NCBI GenBank assembly: GCA_029204225.1
Contig: CM055111.1
Location: forward strand, 47,111,224-47,175,223
Direction of reading: 5' to 3'
From: Diphasiastrum complanatum
Lineage: Eukaryota > Streptophyta > Lycopodiopsida > Lycopodiales > Lycopodiaceae
DNA length: 64,000 nucleotides
The notes under the pieces are model-generated. The model ran no database searches. It was not told where the DNA came from and was given only the letters and a program-made list of their open reading frames with translations. Numbering within the stretch: the stretch's first letter is position 1; each line of letters starts with the position of its first letter. Position numbers and translations under genes: made by a program. This document shows positions 47,919 through 61,400 of the stretch, piece after piece.

Positions 47919-48385
47919 TGTGAAAGATTCAACTAGTTTCATCACCCAAAATTGGTAGGGTTAGCATTTTGGTGGGAAAGCCAAGTGGCCAAATAGGGTT
48001 TGAACCTGTTATAAAAGGATGTAACTCGTGGAGAGAGTCATCTTCTCTCTTCTCTATCTCATTTCATGCTTATACATGGTTCTCTTGGGTTCTACTATCC
48101 ATTGGTGCACTATCTTGGTGATTGCTTGCAATTCTATGTGTAGAATGATCTATATTTGCTATTTTTGGATCCACACGTGTGAAATACAGTAGCTTGCTGG
48201 TTTTGTACGGACAGCAACAGTACATAATCATTTCATTCAAGTTTGATCAAGTTCTATTAGTGTTTGCATCTCAAATTGTGTGTAGATGCTGATTTTTCTA
48301 CATTGGTGAAATGGATAGTGTATTTCTCTTTCTAACCAAAGATCATTCAAGTAGATTGGATCTTAAGGATCTGAAATCTTTCACA
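47919..48385 (+). mobile_element. 3' LTR of the chimeric copia (U3-deleted)
   Basis: 467 bp with the same ends and TATA (48010-48016) as the 5' LTR. About 183 bp of U3 between TTTCATCAC and the AA(C/T)TTGGTAGGG-type block is missing. Followed by the target duplicate GTACA. Confidence 0.92.
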
Positions 48386-48452
48386 GTACATACATAATAG
48401 AGAAACAAGCACAAGCATAAAACATCAATCATTAAGCAAACACTTGGCTCAC

Positions 48453-50758
<2,306 letters not shown>

Positions 50759-53700
50759 TCACAGAACTCTTCCAAGTCTAACTTCTACAACAGACAAAGG
50801 CTTGGGAATGGTGGACTCGGAAAGAATGTCGTCTAGTGGCCGGGTACCTTTCCAAGAGGAATTTGCCCATAACCGGAGCCTCTCAGACTCATTAGTACGA
50901 TTATTTGTCGCAAGTAAATCTGCATACCGGGCTGCAAAGACAGGCAATTCCAAGCTATCCAGTGTAAGTAAAAGAGCATCATATAGCTCAATAACAAACC
51001 TCAAAAAGAAACATTCAATCGATAATCGAAGTACTAGGCTTTCGTGTTACCTCTTGATAAGGCTAATATGTCCAACAAGTCCTTAGCAGGTTGAAAATCT
51101 GCATGCAAGAAAAAACGAATACTCGTGTCAATTGCAGGTAGATGATTAAACTCACATGATAAACCTCTTAGCTAGCATACTTTTACGAAACAAGGAATCC
51201 TGTTTTGTATTTTATAACAAACCAACTTTAACTAGCAATAAGAAAGCATGCAAATGTAGTCTGCATTATCACAACACATAGATAACAGGAAACGGACACA
51301 GAAGTTGAAGTTGGAATGCCAAGTTTCGTATAAAGGCTATGAAGCTACAAACTAATGACGAAACAATGAAATTAGATCAAAATACATCTAGTTAAAACAT
51401 CTAAAATGTGAACCCCAGATTGACTTTGCATCCTTCCATTAACTACCCATGGGCCATAACTTAAATGCATTTGTGAGTTGATACCTTTTTATTTTATGCT
51501 ATATGTCAACAGAAATGCTTCTTACGTTATAAACACACAGCTTTTGTCAGCTTAATTTGTACTTTGTTTAACTATTACCCTTTTGGAATATAAATTCAGA
51601 TTCTAGCACACACTGCAACTTCAGACTTCCTGAAATATTAATATGATACAATCATTATTGAATCCACATTGGACAACAAAATTAAGCTGCAGCCAATCTG
51701 ATTCCAGGCCCAGACCAAAAAACACAGGCAAATTTTAGCAAAGGAGCTAAGAAAGAATCAAGAACGATAACACCTAGACTTAGAAGGATACATTGTTGGT
51801 GGGGATGTTTTGAACAAGAAAAACTACCCAAGGAAGAATGACTTAAACAAATATGAGCTCATCCAAATCTTATAATCATATACTCTAGGTGTCAGTTCTT
51901 TCTTATGAAACAACCTGTTATAAGAGAAAAATCTAACCAACTACATTGAAAAGCAGTGGTAAGAGAAATCATCGCAGAAGACATAATGATCAACAGAAAA
52001 CTTGCCTGCAATGGGCAAAGTTCTTCCGACCCAAAGGCACATTACCTTCATTGTCTATAGGAGGGGCTTCTAGTAGATCCAACGAACGCCGATACAAACC
52101 CTGCTCAAATAATAGTTCATGAGACCTTTGAAAAATCCAAAATTTCTTGAAAAACAATTTGGCCATAGGGCGACAGATGACATGATGTCATTCTCTTGAC
52201 TATGCAAGCACACAACTGTTGTTGATCACATATTGCATGAAAAAGTCCATCCCACAAAAGTACCTCTGCTAGGAGATAACCCGTGTTTTCCACTTTCGCT
52301 CTCCTTGCATAGAGGTGTCCCATGCAAGATAGCACCAACCCAACTCTAACATGATTCTCTCCTGGATCACACAATGAGTCAGAAGCAACAACAGGAGCTA
52401 GAAAAAAATGACAATGAAGAACAGAGTGGAAGCTATAGTACCCAAGATGGACAAAGACTCACCACCAAGAGTCTCTGCTTGCTTCAATGCCTCTGTAAGG
52501 TTCCTCTCTGCCTCATCAAATTCACTGTTAAGAATCCGCACATTGAACAAGTTCTGATTGAGTTAAATAATAGTTGTACTTATTGACAAATGACAACAAT
52601 TGCTACTTGACCTTCAACAACTTTACCTGAGATCTGCACGTAGCTGTCCCAAACCTACAAGAGCACCAATGCGGACTTCTTCGGGAGTTGTAGAGACTGC
52701 TGTCAAAGCTGGAAGAAGTTCATCTATTTCACTGTTTGCAAATTTGATAGCATCTTCATAAAAAGTTTTGGCTTGCAACAAAGAGCCTTGTACATGAGTG
52801 CACTCCGCAAGCGCTAGCATGGCAGAAGCTGCAAATAAATCATCTAATGATTTGAATCAGGTCAAAATAAAACCCAGGAAGTGTAACCGCACAACACTGC
52901 CAGAGGAAGGGATTGCTTGTGTATTCACTGATGCAATATAACAATGCATATAGCTTACCCAATCCAGCCACAGGTGTCATATTCGTATGAATCCCAAAAT
53001 TCTCATCCGTTCGGACATGTGAATCAGCTGCCAGAAAAAGTTACAAGATCATAGCCTCGAAAAATCAGTGAAATTGATGGATGTTAAAGTCAGAGAAACT
53101 AAATGAAGAAGAGGGATGAAAAAATGCCCAATAATAGAATCAAAGTTTTTTTGTAGTGCAAACATTTGAAAGCAATAGAGGGGATACCGGACTCAAGGTC
53201 TCCACTCGCAACTTTCACTAAATCCCTTGTCATAGTTGTTCGGAATTGTAGTTGTTGATCATCTGTACCACTAGCATCAGTCTCTACCAACTTAAAACCT
53301 GCTTGCGCCAGCCCAACAGCATCATCATCCTGAGTGTGAAGAAGTTAGAGTCTTCAGTAACTATCAAACCAAAAACATAGCAAAAACGAGTTCTTTACCA
53401 TCAAATGGGATGATTATCAAAAAAGGCCTTAGAAAAAGGAGAGATTCTGCTGTGCTAGCGATTATTTGACATGCCCATAAAAAGAATACTCTGGCATAGT
53501 GAGGCTACCATACTTCCAAAGGAACTCTCCCTGTAAGGCCTCAAACTGTGCATGCTTTTAGGTGAGAAATCTTGATTTTGTTTCTTTCATACATAAATAA
53601 CTTATTTGGTATGGGCTTGAAAGTCAACCACGTGTTTCCTCAGTTCTTGACTGAAAATAGACTATAGCTTCTTGATTTTGAAGTTTTCTAGTGCAAGAAA

Positions 53701-56700
53701 CATCTTAATGCAAAAAAAAAAAAAAGCTTCAACAATTTGTGCATATCTTGTTCCGTGACTAACCATCGCAACCATCGCAATGAGATTACAAATTTTCCAC
53801 TGAGTCTTGTTCTTTTTCAGCCCAACCAGCCATGTATGAACCTTAATCAATGTGATAAGGCAAAAGAAAGGAAAAAGAAAATTAAGACTCTGAAACAGGC
53901 AGCAAAATACTTATCATAATGACCTACCAGATGCATTCGTAGCTTAAGCATAGCCAAGGCCTCCAGAGCAGAAACTGCACTTCAACAAAAATGTCACATT
54001 CACAAGATAGCAATAAGGAAATAAGTGGCCACTCCCGCAAGATAACTATGATTTATTAGTCCAGATGCAAGGGCTGTTGAGTTTATAGCAATCAAGAACG
54101 GAGATAAATAGGAGGACAATACGATCAAATTTAAGGCTCCTTGAAACTAACCCCGCAGCTCCAATGAAGTTTCCGGCAACCTCATGACATGCTCCAAAGC
54201 TTCCACAGCATTTTCAAGCTTTTTGCTGCTCATACGATACCATAAATTTAAAAGTAACTGTCAACCCAAGAATTAGCTTTGCAAATCATACAATAGAACG
54301 TAAGAGTTATCTTGCATGCGGAAACAAACTTTCAGTAGGCCAAAAAACCATAATTTCCAACTACGGCCAAATATTTGAGCATCAGCCCACCAACACCACA
54401 TTGGAAATCTGCAAAGAAAAGAAAACTCATCAGTGTACCGGTCTGCATGGAAAGTTGCCATAGTATAAAGTACTCTTGCTGCAGCATTAGCACCAGCTGG
54501 AACATCTTGATCAAAGAAAGACAGTCCTTGCTCCAAGACACGTAATGCTTCTAGATACGATGAACCTGTATGGTACAACACAAGAATAAGCTCTTAAAAA
54601 ACTTAAGACTTTTTCTATAATGCCAAAAACATGTTCCTCCAGCACTCATCCTGTCATGACCTAAGCAGGTTTTAAAACACATACTTACTCTGTAACAGAA
54701 ACAGCTGCTAACCATCAACGAGATAAACCAATAACAGATAGCGTCCATTAGTGGACAAAGTATACAGACGTTAGTTGCAGCTGCTGTGATTCGATTTGCT
54801 TTATCTGACTATGGTTGTTAGTTGTCGAAAACTTTCACTGCATGAAAGAAAGTTCCTTCAACACCATCGCTTATCACAATTGATTGTATTCTTGTTTTGA
54901 GCTTTTTCATTACGAGTTTGTCTTGCATCTTCTTTTAAAGCAAACAAAACTGGACAGGCCAACATGAACAGTGTCAACGGATGAATCATGATGAGGCTTA
55001 TCTGGGTTAAGCTTTCAATGGATGCACCCAAAATGGTAAAGACAAAACCCAGCTCACACATACAGGATCAAATGGGGATTTGGATGACGCGACATGGTCT
55101 TATATTTTAAGCACCTAGAAATCGATTTAGAAAGTTGTGACAGGTGGATCATGTGTGTGGAATTCGGATAAGTACTAGGAGGTCTGAAGGACAATTTTTT
55201 CCTGCGACATAAATGTGAATAATTCACCTCTAGAATTAAAAGAAAGGGATCTCTCTCTTACGAATCTTATTCCAGAAGAGTACCCTATTCTACTAGCCAA
55301 AACTGGCTTCATCCCTCCAAGGTGATGCCAGCTACATTGGGGAAGGGATGGTACAGAGAGGGCATCACTTGTTAGGATAAATGCGCGATAGAGGAGAACA
55401 AGATCTTCCGGAGGTATGTCATAAGGGCACTCGTTCATCAAAAGCTTGAAGAGAAGATCTAACAAATCTCAAAGGAGACAACGACCATACACCCTAATCA
55501 TCTACTCAGCACAAGAATGCACGAACGAACGTTTTGTTTTTAAGTGGCACCGTAATTGTAGAACAAAGCCTAGTGTTGTTCACCTGAAAATAGAGAAATA
55601 AACGTTTTGTTTAAAAGTGGCACCTTAGAACAAAGCCTAGTGTTGTTCACCTGAAAATAGAGAAATAAACGTTTGTTTTTAAGTGGCACCTTAATTGTAG
55701 AACAAAGCCTAGTGTTGTTCACCTGAAAATAGAGAAATGAAGGTGGAAAGGACTTCAAAGAGAAGATAAAACTTGCAAGCTTCGAAATGGCAATGAGGTG
55801 AAACAAGGAGCATTTGATCTTTATCTATAAGTTATAACGCATATGTGCTAAGTCTAGACGCTGCAATCCAGCCTGAACTAAAAGCTGTTTCATAAACTGG
55901 AAGTTGTAAATTGTTACTACTAAAGAGGAACATGAAGTTGCATCAAGCAATGTGGGTGGCCGAAGAAAGGCATCATGACACTACATGTATATTTGTACGG
56001 CACAAGAATGCCACAAATCACCATAACTGGGATCATGGGGACCATAGAATTAATGAACCGTTATTGGTTCACCACAGTTTTGAGAATCGTACGGTTCTTA
56101 AAAATTTTTGCCCAGAACCGGGGTGACCCGTACTGATTAATTAATTTATTAATTAATTAATTTGTTTTTTAGTTCCCCCCCGCAAAAATAACTCAAAAAA
56201 ACGCAAAAAAAGGGCCAAAAAAATCTGTGAATTCTGTGAAATCATCTGTGAAATCTGTCAATCATCTGTATCATCTGTGAAATCATCTGTATCATCTGTC
56301 AAATGGCTCAAATCATCTGTATCATCTGTCAAATCATCTGTACATCATGTGGAATTTGTGAAATCTGTCAAATCAGTGATGATTTCAGATGATTTCACAT
56401 CTGTCAAATCATCTGTACATCATGTGAAATCTGTCAAATCTGTATCATCTGTGAAATCATCTGAATTTAGTAATTAATTGATTAATTAATTAATTAAATA
56501 GAGGAACCGTACCATGGTCCAAGGAACCGTGGTACGGTTCCGAGGACCCACGGTTCTGGGAACCGTGGGTTCTACGATGGGGACACATGCAAATGTTGTA
56601 ACAACAAGGGTACGGTTGTCAATAACAAACGATGATGTTGTACCACTTGACAAAGGAGCAATATATCATTTCATATAAGGCAGATAGGCTATCCTATCTC

Positions 56701-57937
56701 AATTCTCATCAGTTGCATGGCTATGCAAGGTCAAATTAAGGTCAGGATTGATAATAGAGCTTTATTAGAAAATTATTGTCAACTTTATCTGCACAAGGAT
56801 CTCCTACCTACGATTTCTGGGAAAACCTAAGTAGGGGTAATGGACATAATTTGTGGTAGGATCAAGTTGTGCACAAAAGATGGATTTTCCATGTATGAGC
56901 TCTTGCTCAGGTTTTGTTACTATCATTCAATAATACTGCATAGTAGGTTAAAAAAACTTTTCTGTTCTATGTATTTGCTTGATTCCTTGTCTATTGTGTT
57001 TTGATTTCAATATATGTGTGCTCATCGAAAGCACACGTGGTAACTTTATGTGATCACTAGGATTTTCCTAACGGCTACTCACTAACTAAGTGAGTACTTA
57101 ATTGTTGATCATACTCAAAGGTGACTTTTAAAGAAATAAAAATGGATTGGGAGTATCCCAATTGAACTGTGAACTTTTACCAGTGTTGATTTTATTTGGT
57201 GCATTGTCTACTGAGATTATCCATAGAACATGCATAAGGAGTATATTATTTCAAATATTTCTCCTTCTCAAATGCTTTGAAACTGCAAAAAGGAAAAAGC
57301 TTCACAAAAGAAGTGAAGCACGTGTTTCCTGGACAGGATGATTTACTTACAATGTCATGAGTTAAAAGTTTAAATAGCAAGATGATACTTAGCACAAAAA
57401 TGAAGATTCTAATCTGATTTCAACTTGATTTTCCAACTCTGCAAACTGCAAGAAAGCCAGCTCATGATCTAGCTTCAAAAGCAGGTCAGATGACCTGAAA
57501 ATTCCATCAAGGGGGACATCAGATCAAATTTACGGATTAGAAAGGAAGCCCAATAAATACCAGCATTCAATCTTACCGCCCTTATTTCTGGCCAACTGAG
57601 CATATCTTATCATTTGAGAGGCCAGAACTTCTTCCCGTCCCCCTGTCTTTTGGCTCACTGCACTTGATCCAGAATTGAAACATTTTATCTGTTGTGAAGG
57701 TTTGAAATTCCACTTTGTCTTTTTGTTTAGCATATGTGTGTAGGTATACCAGTAATTTCCACCCTCATTGGATGGATTGCAACCAGGAAAGTATGAACCC
57801 ACGTAATTAATTCTGTCCTGCAGCTGGGAGGAAAAAGGCTGGGCACTGGCAAGAAAAGATAGACGCCAAATCCTGCAACCCAATTTGCGCAGGCGAAACC
57901 CAGACGCCATAGCCATCAGACCCACAATGCTAAACAA
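50759..57937 (-). CDS. TPR-like superfamily protein, multi-exon
   Basis: Minus-strand exons: 57937-57561, 57494-about 57410 (end unresolved), then 54565-54439, 54225-54152, 53974-53928, 53329-53188, 53027-52959, 52828-52627, 52524-52463, 52361-52264, 52100-52046, 51098-51051 and 50931-50759 (TGA). From 54565 onward every junction is GT-AG and in phase. The N-terminus (MAMASGFRLRKLGCRIWRLS) is Arg-rich without acids, like an organelle-targeting peptide. Helical repeats follow: SYLEALRVLEQGLSFFDQ, LENAVEALEHVMRLPETSLE, SALEALAMLKLRMHL, LLQAKTFYEDAIKFA, FDEAERNLTEALKQAETLG, GLVLSCMGHLYARRAKVE, GLYRRSLDLLEAPP. These are TPR-type helix pairs, which serve as protein-protein scaffolds; partner unknown. 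At least one exon between 57410 and 54565 is not identified. A MITE and a tandem repeat lie in that interval. A 96-aa minus-strand ORF at 55175-55465 there is unrecognised. Confidence 0.8.
55530..55738. repeat. ~70-bp repeat in three tandem copies
   Basis: Units beginning ACGTTT(T)GTTT, with AAGTGGCACC, AACAAAGCCTAGTGTTGTTC and ACCTGAAAATAGAGAAAT, start near 55529, 55602 and 55670. The middle unit lacks the TAATTGTAG segment. It lies within the large TPR-gene intron. Confidence 0.9.
56043..56576. mobile_element. hAT-type MITE with 8-bp target duplication
   Basis: The 534-bp element is flanked by a perfect 8-bp direct repeat ATGGGGAC (56035-56042 and 56577-56584). Its ends are imperfect inverted repeats, CATAGAA... 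versus CGTAGAA... on the other strand, followed by many GGAACCGT/ACGGTTCC subterminal motifs. The right end folds into strong hairpins (GACCCACGGTTC-TGG-GAACCGTGGGTTC). There is no coding capacity. The centre is a (TTAA)n stretch and an ATCATCTGT/GAAATC minisatellite (56223-56465). An 8-bp duplication is the hAT hallmark, so a hAT transposase probably moved it. Confidence 0.8.
56223..56465. repeat. CATCTGT/GAAAT minisatellite
   Basis: Irregular repeats of AAATCATCTGT, ATCATCTGT and CAAATCTGT fill the MITE interior; unit length varies (about 9-20 bp). Flanked by TTAATTAATTAA blocks on both sides. Confidence 0.85.
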
Positions 57938-58139
57938 GAAAATGACCGTGGTGCTTCCTATGCTCTCCTGATCTTTGCTTTTGCTCTAATTGCTTTAGCG
58001 AGGACCAAGAATATGCCTTACCTCCTTTCATACGTTGTAGGTGTCATCATAGGTGGCAAGGAGTGGATGAAGTTACCTTATATGGGGCAAATTGGTGACA
58101 TCATTTTTTACCACTTGGTATTCTTATAAGTTTCTCTGA

Positions 58140-59420
58140 CTTTGTGGCTTCCTCTTTGCGGGACACTTTGGTCTTTGCCTTGGAAACTTATGGGAAATTC
58201 GATGTTCTATCATCTTGTGCAGGTATTGCAGCGAAGCTCCAAGGACGTGGTGCCTCACCTTTATTTATTATTACGTCTTATTATCGTCAACAAGTTTCTA
58301 CCACTTTACAATGCACTCAAGCACTTGCAATACTTCGACGTGTCGTGGTTGTTATAACTACTTTGTTGAGATTGTTGCGGCGGCTTGTGCATTTCCTACA
58401 TGGAGAAGGGGCATCTTTCAAAGGATTGCTTGAAGAAAAAACAAAAAAAATTCTGGCGGGCAACCTATGTCTTTTAAAGTGCTAGGTCTAACATATCTTT
58501 TATTGATTTATCCTTTAAGGATGACACTAATTGTGAGAATTGTTGTTTTCTATTTTTGGCCCCCACGATCTCATTCGTATGAATGGAATCGTAGGACGCC
58601 AAGCTGTGACTGTTCTTTTTTATGATGGTTCCACACATAACTTTATAAATGCTAAACTGGTGCAGAAGCTCAAGGCGGCTACCGCGCCAAGTAATCACTT
58701 GTATGTGGTGAAAATGGCGTCGAGGGAAGATCGGCAGGCTTGGGACCAGCTTGTTCCTTAGCTGTCGCTTCAGATTCAAGATTATGTTGAACTGCTAGAT
58801 TTTCATATAATGAATTTGGATAGCGTAGACACAATCTTAGGAAAAGAATGGTTTTACTCTAAAAATGAGTCTTTAAGAAAGGATTATGTTACACATAGCA
58901 TTTCCTTTTTGTATAAGGGCTCGTTGATTGAGGTAAAAGATGATGTAAATAGGCCTTTTGATCCTATGGTTTCTGCTTTAGAAGTTGTTGAATATTTGAA
59001 AGATTCTGGTAATAAAGTTTATCTTTGTTTTTTGAAAGATGAAATTTATGTGGATGACCATGCAATCCAGAGTCTAAATATTGATTTATCGCATTTGCCT
59101 TTGAATGTATAACCCCTTAAGTGTTAATTCACCTGAAGGAAGAACATTTAACAAACTTAGGCAAGAGTATAGCAATGTTTTTCCTAATAAACTCCCTGGT
59201 GGCCTACCTCTCCAAAGGAGTGTTGACCATCAGATTGAGTTGCTTCTTGGAAGACCTGTATCTCTCTTTCCATACAAGGTTCGCATCAAGGAAGAGGATG
59301 AAATTTGTAAGCAGTTACAAGAACTCCTTAGGATGGGCCATATTTGGCCTAGTAAGTTGTTTTGGGGAGTACCAATCCTTTTAGTTAACAAAAAGGAAAA
59401 GACAAAACTCGCGGGTACTG
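58140..59420 (+). pseudogene. Ty3/gypsy gag end, protease and RT start
   Basis: Plus strand. A gag knuckle near 58384-58440 reads CISYMEKGHLSKDC, with Tyr replacing the second Cys. Protease follows at 58576-58850 (VLFYDGSTHNFINAKLVQKL, TILGKEWFYS). The usual LIDSGSTHNFI active site reads FYDGSTHNFI, so the catalytic Asp is shifted or lost. A stop lies at 58759. Then comes the linker and RT entry (FPNKLPGGLPLQRSVDHQIE, QLQELLRMGHIWPSKLFWGV, ILLVNKK) to about 59400, where RT is cut off before its catalytic motifs and replaced by the unrelated ORF that follows. This is non-functional. Confidence 0.8.
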
Positions 59421-59491
59421 CAATGGACATTTTTCGGCCAATGAGAAATTCAAGTCTTCTGTTTCAGGTTTTTCAAGATGCTCATTAATGA

Positions 59492-60881
59492 ATGGACTTG
59501 AGGCTGAGCATCGAATTTCAATATACCTATCTTGGAGGGCACGATAATTCCAGTTCCTACATACCAACAGTTGTGACAAAAGTTGAAGGCAGTCTAGGCA
59601 GAGGCGCAACAAATGCAACAGACCACATCATCTCATATCGTTGCCCTGAACAACCAGATCCAACGCCTGGAAGAACAAATCAAGCAGACAAACACCACCT
59701 CCTGATCATGCCCAACATCAACAATGCCACATCTGTCAACAACCATGGGATGATCAAGGAGACTGTGGCACTGGTCCAAAAAATTCTTTGACATTTCCGT
59801 AGCAGCAGCCATTACTAGTCACTACCAAGCTCAACAACAAGGTTTTTACTCACAAGGAGGAGGGTCACCTCATACCCAAGATCAGGGAGGACAAACCCAA
59901 CAATCTCACCTCTCGTATCCTCCACACTCCGACACCCCCCACCCTCCACCCTCTTCCATTTCGACGCCATCTAATCCCCACCAATCCTACCTCCAAACCC
60001 GCTTTCCTCGACTTCCACCAAAACTCTTTCAACCTCTCTCATATCCCAACCCTCCACCCTCCGCAGTGGCACCTCCTAAATGGCATCGGGTGACATCCCG
60101 CAATCCAACTTGGGACATCCTCAAGTCTAATGAATTTAAGGCCAAGTATCCTATAGAAGAAGAGCGCGATGGATTTACCATATCTGATATCAAGCAGTGT
60201 CGCATACATCATGCCAAAGTTCAAGCACTTCAGCCTCAACCAGCTTGGAGACGGGCCATGTTCTTGGCAAATAAGCCAGCATTCTTACGCTATCTCAGCA
60301 TGCCTACATATTTGCAGATAAACCCAGAGTACTACGCGCTCAAACGGCGTGAGCCTTTTGCACCCAAGTTCATAGTCAACAAGATCTATTGGCCTCTACT
60401 TGTGAAATATGTGCAAATAGAGGATCTGGCCAGAAATTTCATTTTGAATTACAGTCATTTCTATAAGAAGTACCATCAGTGCCCGGACAGGAGTGTGCGC
60501 TACTTTGCCTACAATTGTGGCCTCATCGCCTTCTTGGCACCCTTGCAACCTCACTGAGATCATTCACTGTCTCCCATTCTCTTGGATATCAATAAGCCTC
60601 TAGCCACCAAGATGGATCACCTCAATATGGCTCGGCTATATTACCATGCTGCCATTACAAGTGCCCTCCATCTTGACAAGATTGAACTCACGCATGGCAT
60701 TTTACAAAACATGCTTCATTACTATGGATGGTGGCCATTTTTGAATAAGCTACGATGGCAGATGTTGGAGCAAGTTGGCAAAGAACTGCATACCATCAGG
60801 GTTACACTCAACAAGGAGACCTATGATGAGACAGTCCGGCAACGCGCAGCTGCCATTGGCGTGGGACCGCCAATCCAATAA
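59492..60881 (+). pseudogene. Unknown gag-position ORF before PPT and LTR
   Basis: A coherent coding region in two or three frames. A polar start (59492-59791) and a proline/serine-rich stretch (59880-60065) lead to a compact 163-aa frame (60066-60557: PPKWHRVTSRNPTWDILKSN, FTISDIKQCRIHHAKVQALQ, AWRRAMFLANKPAFLRYLSM, FVNKIYWPLL-like, SVRYFAYNCGLIAFLAPLQ). After one TGA it continues with LDINKPLATKMDHLNMARLY, LHYYGWWPFLNKLRWQMLEQ and RVTLNKETYDETVRQRAAAI, ending TAA at 60881. A polypurine tract and LTR follow at once, so it occupies the whole internal 3' part of an LTR element that lacks pol, as in gag-only (TR-GAG-like) elements. No known domain is recognised. Confidence 0.55.
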
Positions 60882-60890
60882 AGAGGGGGA
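60881..60890 (+). other. Polypurine tract
   Basis: AAGAGGGGGA, followed by TAA and an LTR start TGTTAGCCC at 60894. Confidence 0.7.
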
Positions 60891-60893
60891 TAA

Positions 60894-61400
60894 TGTTAGC
60901 CCTTATGTAGAAGAATTTATTGTGGCATGATTTTGTAAGCCCACAAGTAAATTCTATTGGTAGAGCACATAAAGGCTTAGGAAAAACTTATATTTAGACC
61001 TTTTACTATTGAAGGTTACCTATTACAAACAACCATTCAACATAGAAAGTCTAAGTTTAAGATTTAAATCCTAAGTTAAGTGCATTTTATTTGTTTAGAG
61101 AAGGCACTAAGCTTAAGTTTAGTCTCATAAGCACATTAGAACATAGGCCCACCACTCTTGGCATGTATAGGAGTGGAGGTGGGCCTTCCATAACACTTGT
61201 ATAAGCTATTGCTATAATAGGCCACTCTTTTGTGCTATCTTTTTATGTTATATTGTGTTCACTTTGGTGAATGAATACCTTGTGGTAGGTGCTTGAGCCC
61301 CACTTGGCTTTCCCCATTGGTATATTTTTATGATGAATGTACTTATGGGATAATTGTCTATCTCACATTGTTTCTCTATTTCCCTTGTGGAGTTAAGTGG
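60894..61400 (+). mobile_element. 3' LTR after the unknown gag ORF (CT-family relative)
   Basis: Starts TGTTAGCCCTTATG; contains TTGTAAGCCCACAAG and GGTAGGTGCTTGAGCCCCAC (61285), which match blocks of the CT-tract LTRs at 22194 and 29860. No long CT tract is present here. The right end is not defined. Confidence 0.55.

Larger units (their letters stand above)
42551..48385 (+). mobile_element. Full-length chimeric Ty1/copia element without RT
   Basis: Both LTRs, primer site, polypurine tract (GAAGAGGGAG, 47909-47918) and a perfect 5-bp target duplication GTACA (42546-42550 and 48386-48390) define a 5835-bp insertion. The coding order is gag, protease, integrase (43801-45888, continuing after a frameshift to about 46285), an unrelated ~1.06-kb insert, then RNase H (about 47346-47865). 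In the shared ~430 bp I count about eight LTR differences by eye, so the insertion is fairly recent. The 3' LTR lacks about 183 bp of U3 present in the 5' LTR. Lacking RT, the element could have moved only with RT from another source. Confidence 0.9.

Noticed and set aside
55175-55465. 96-aa minus-strand ORF as a TPR-gene exon
   Set aside because: An acceptor-like TTGTTAG precedes it, but it shows no TPR pattern and no donor gives the right phase into the exon at 54565.
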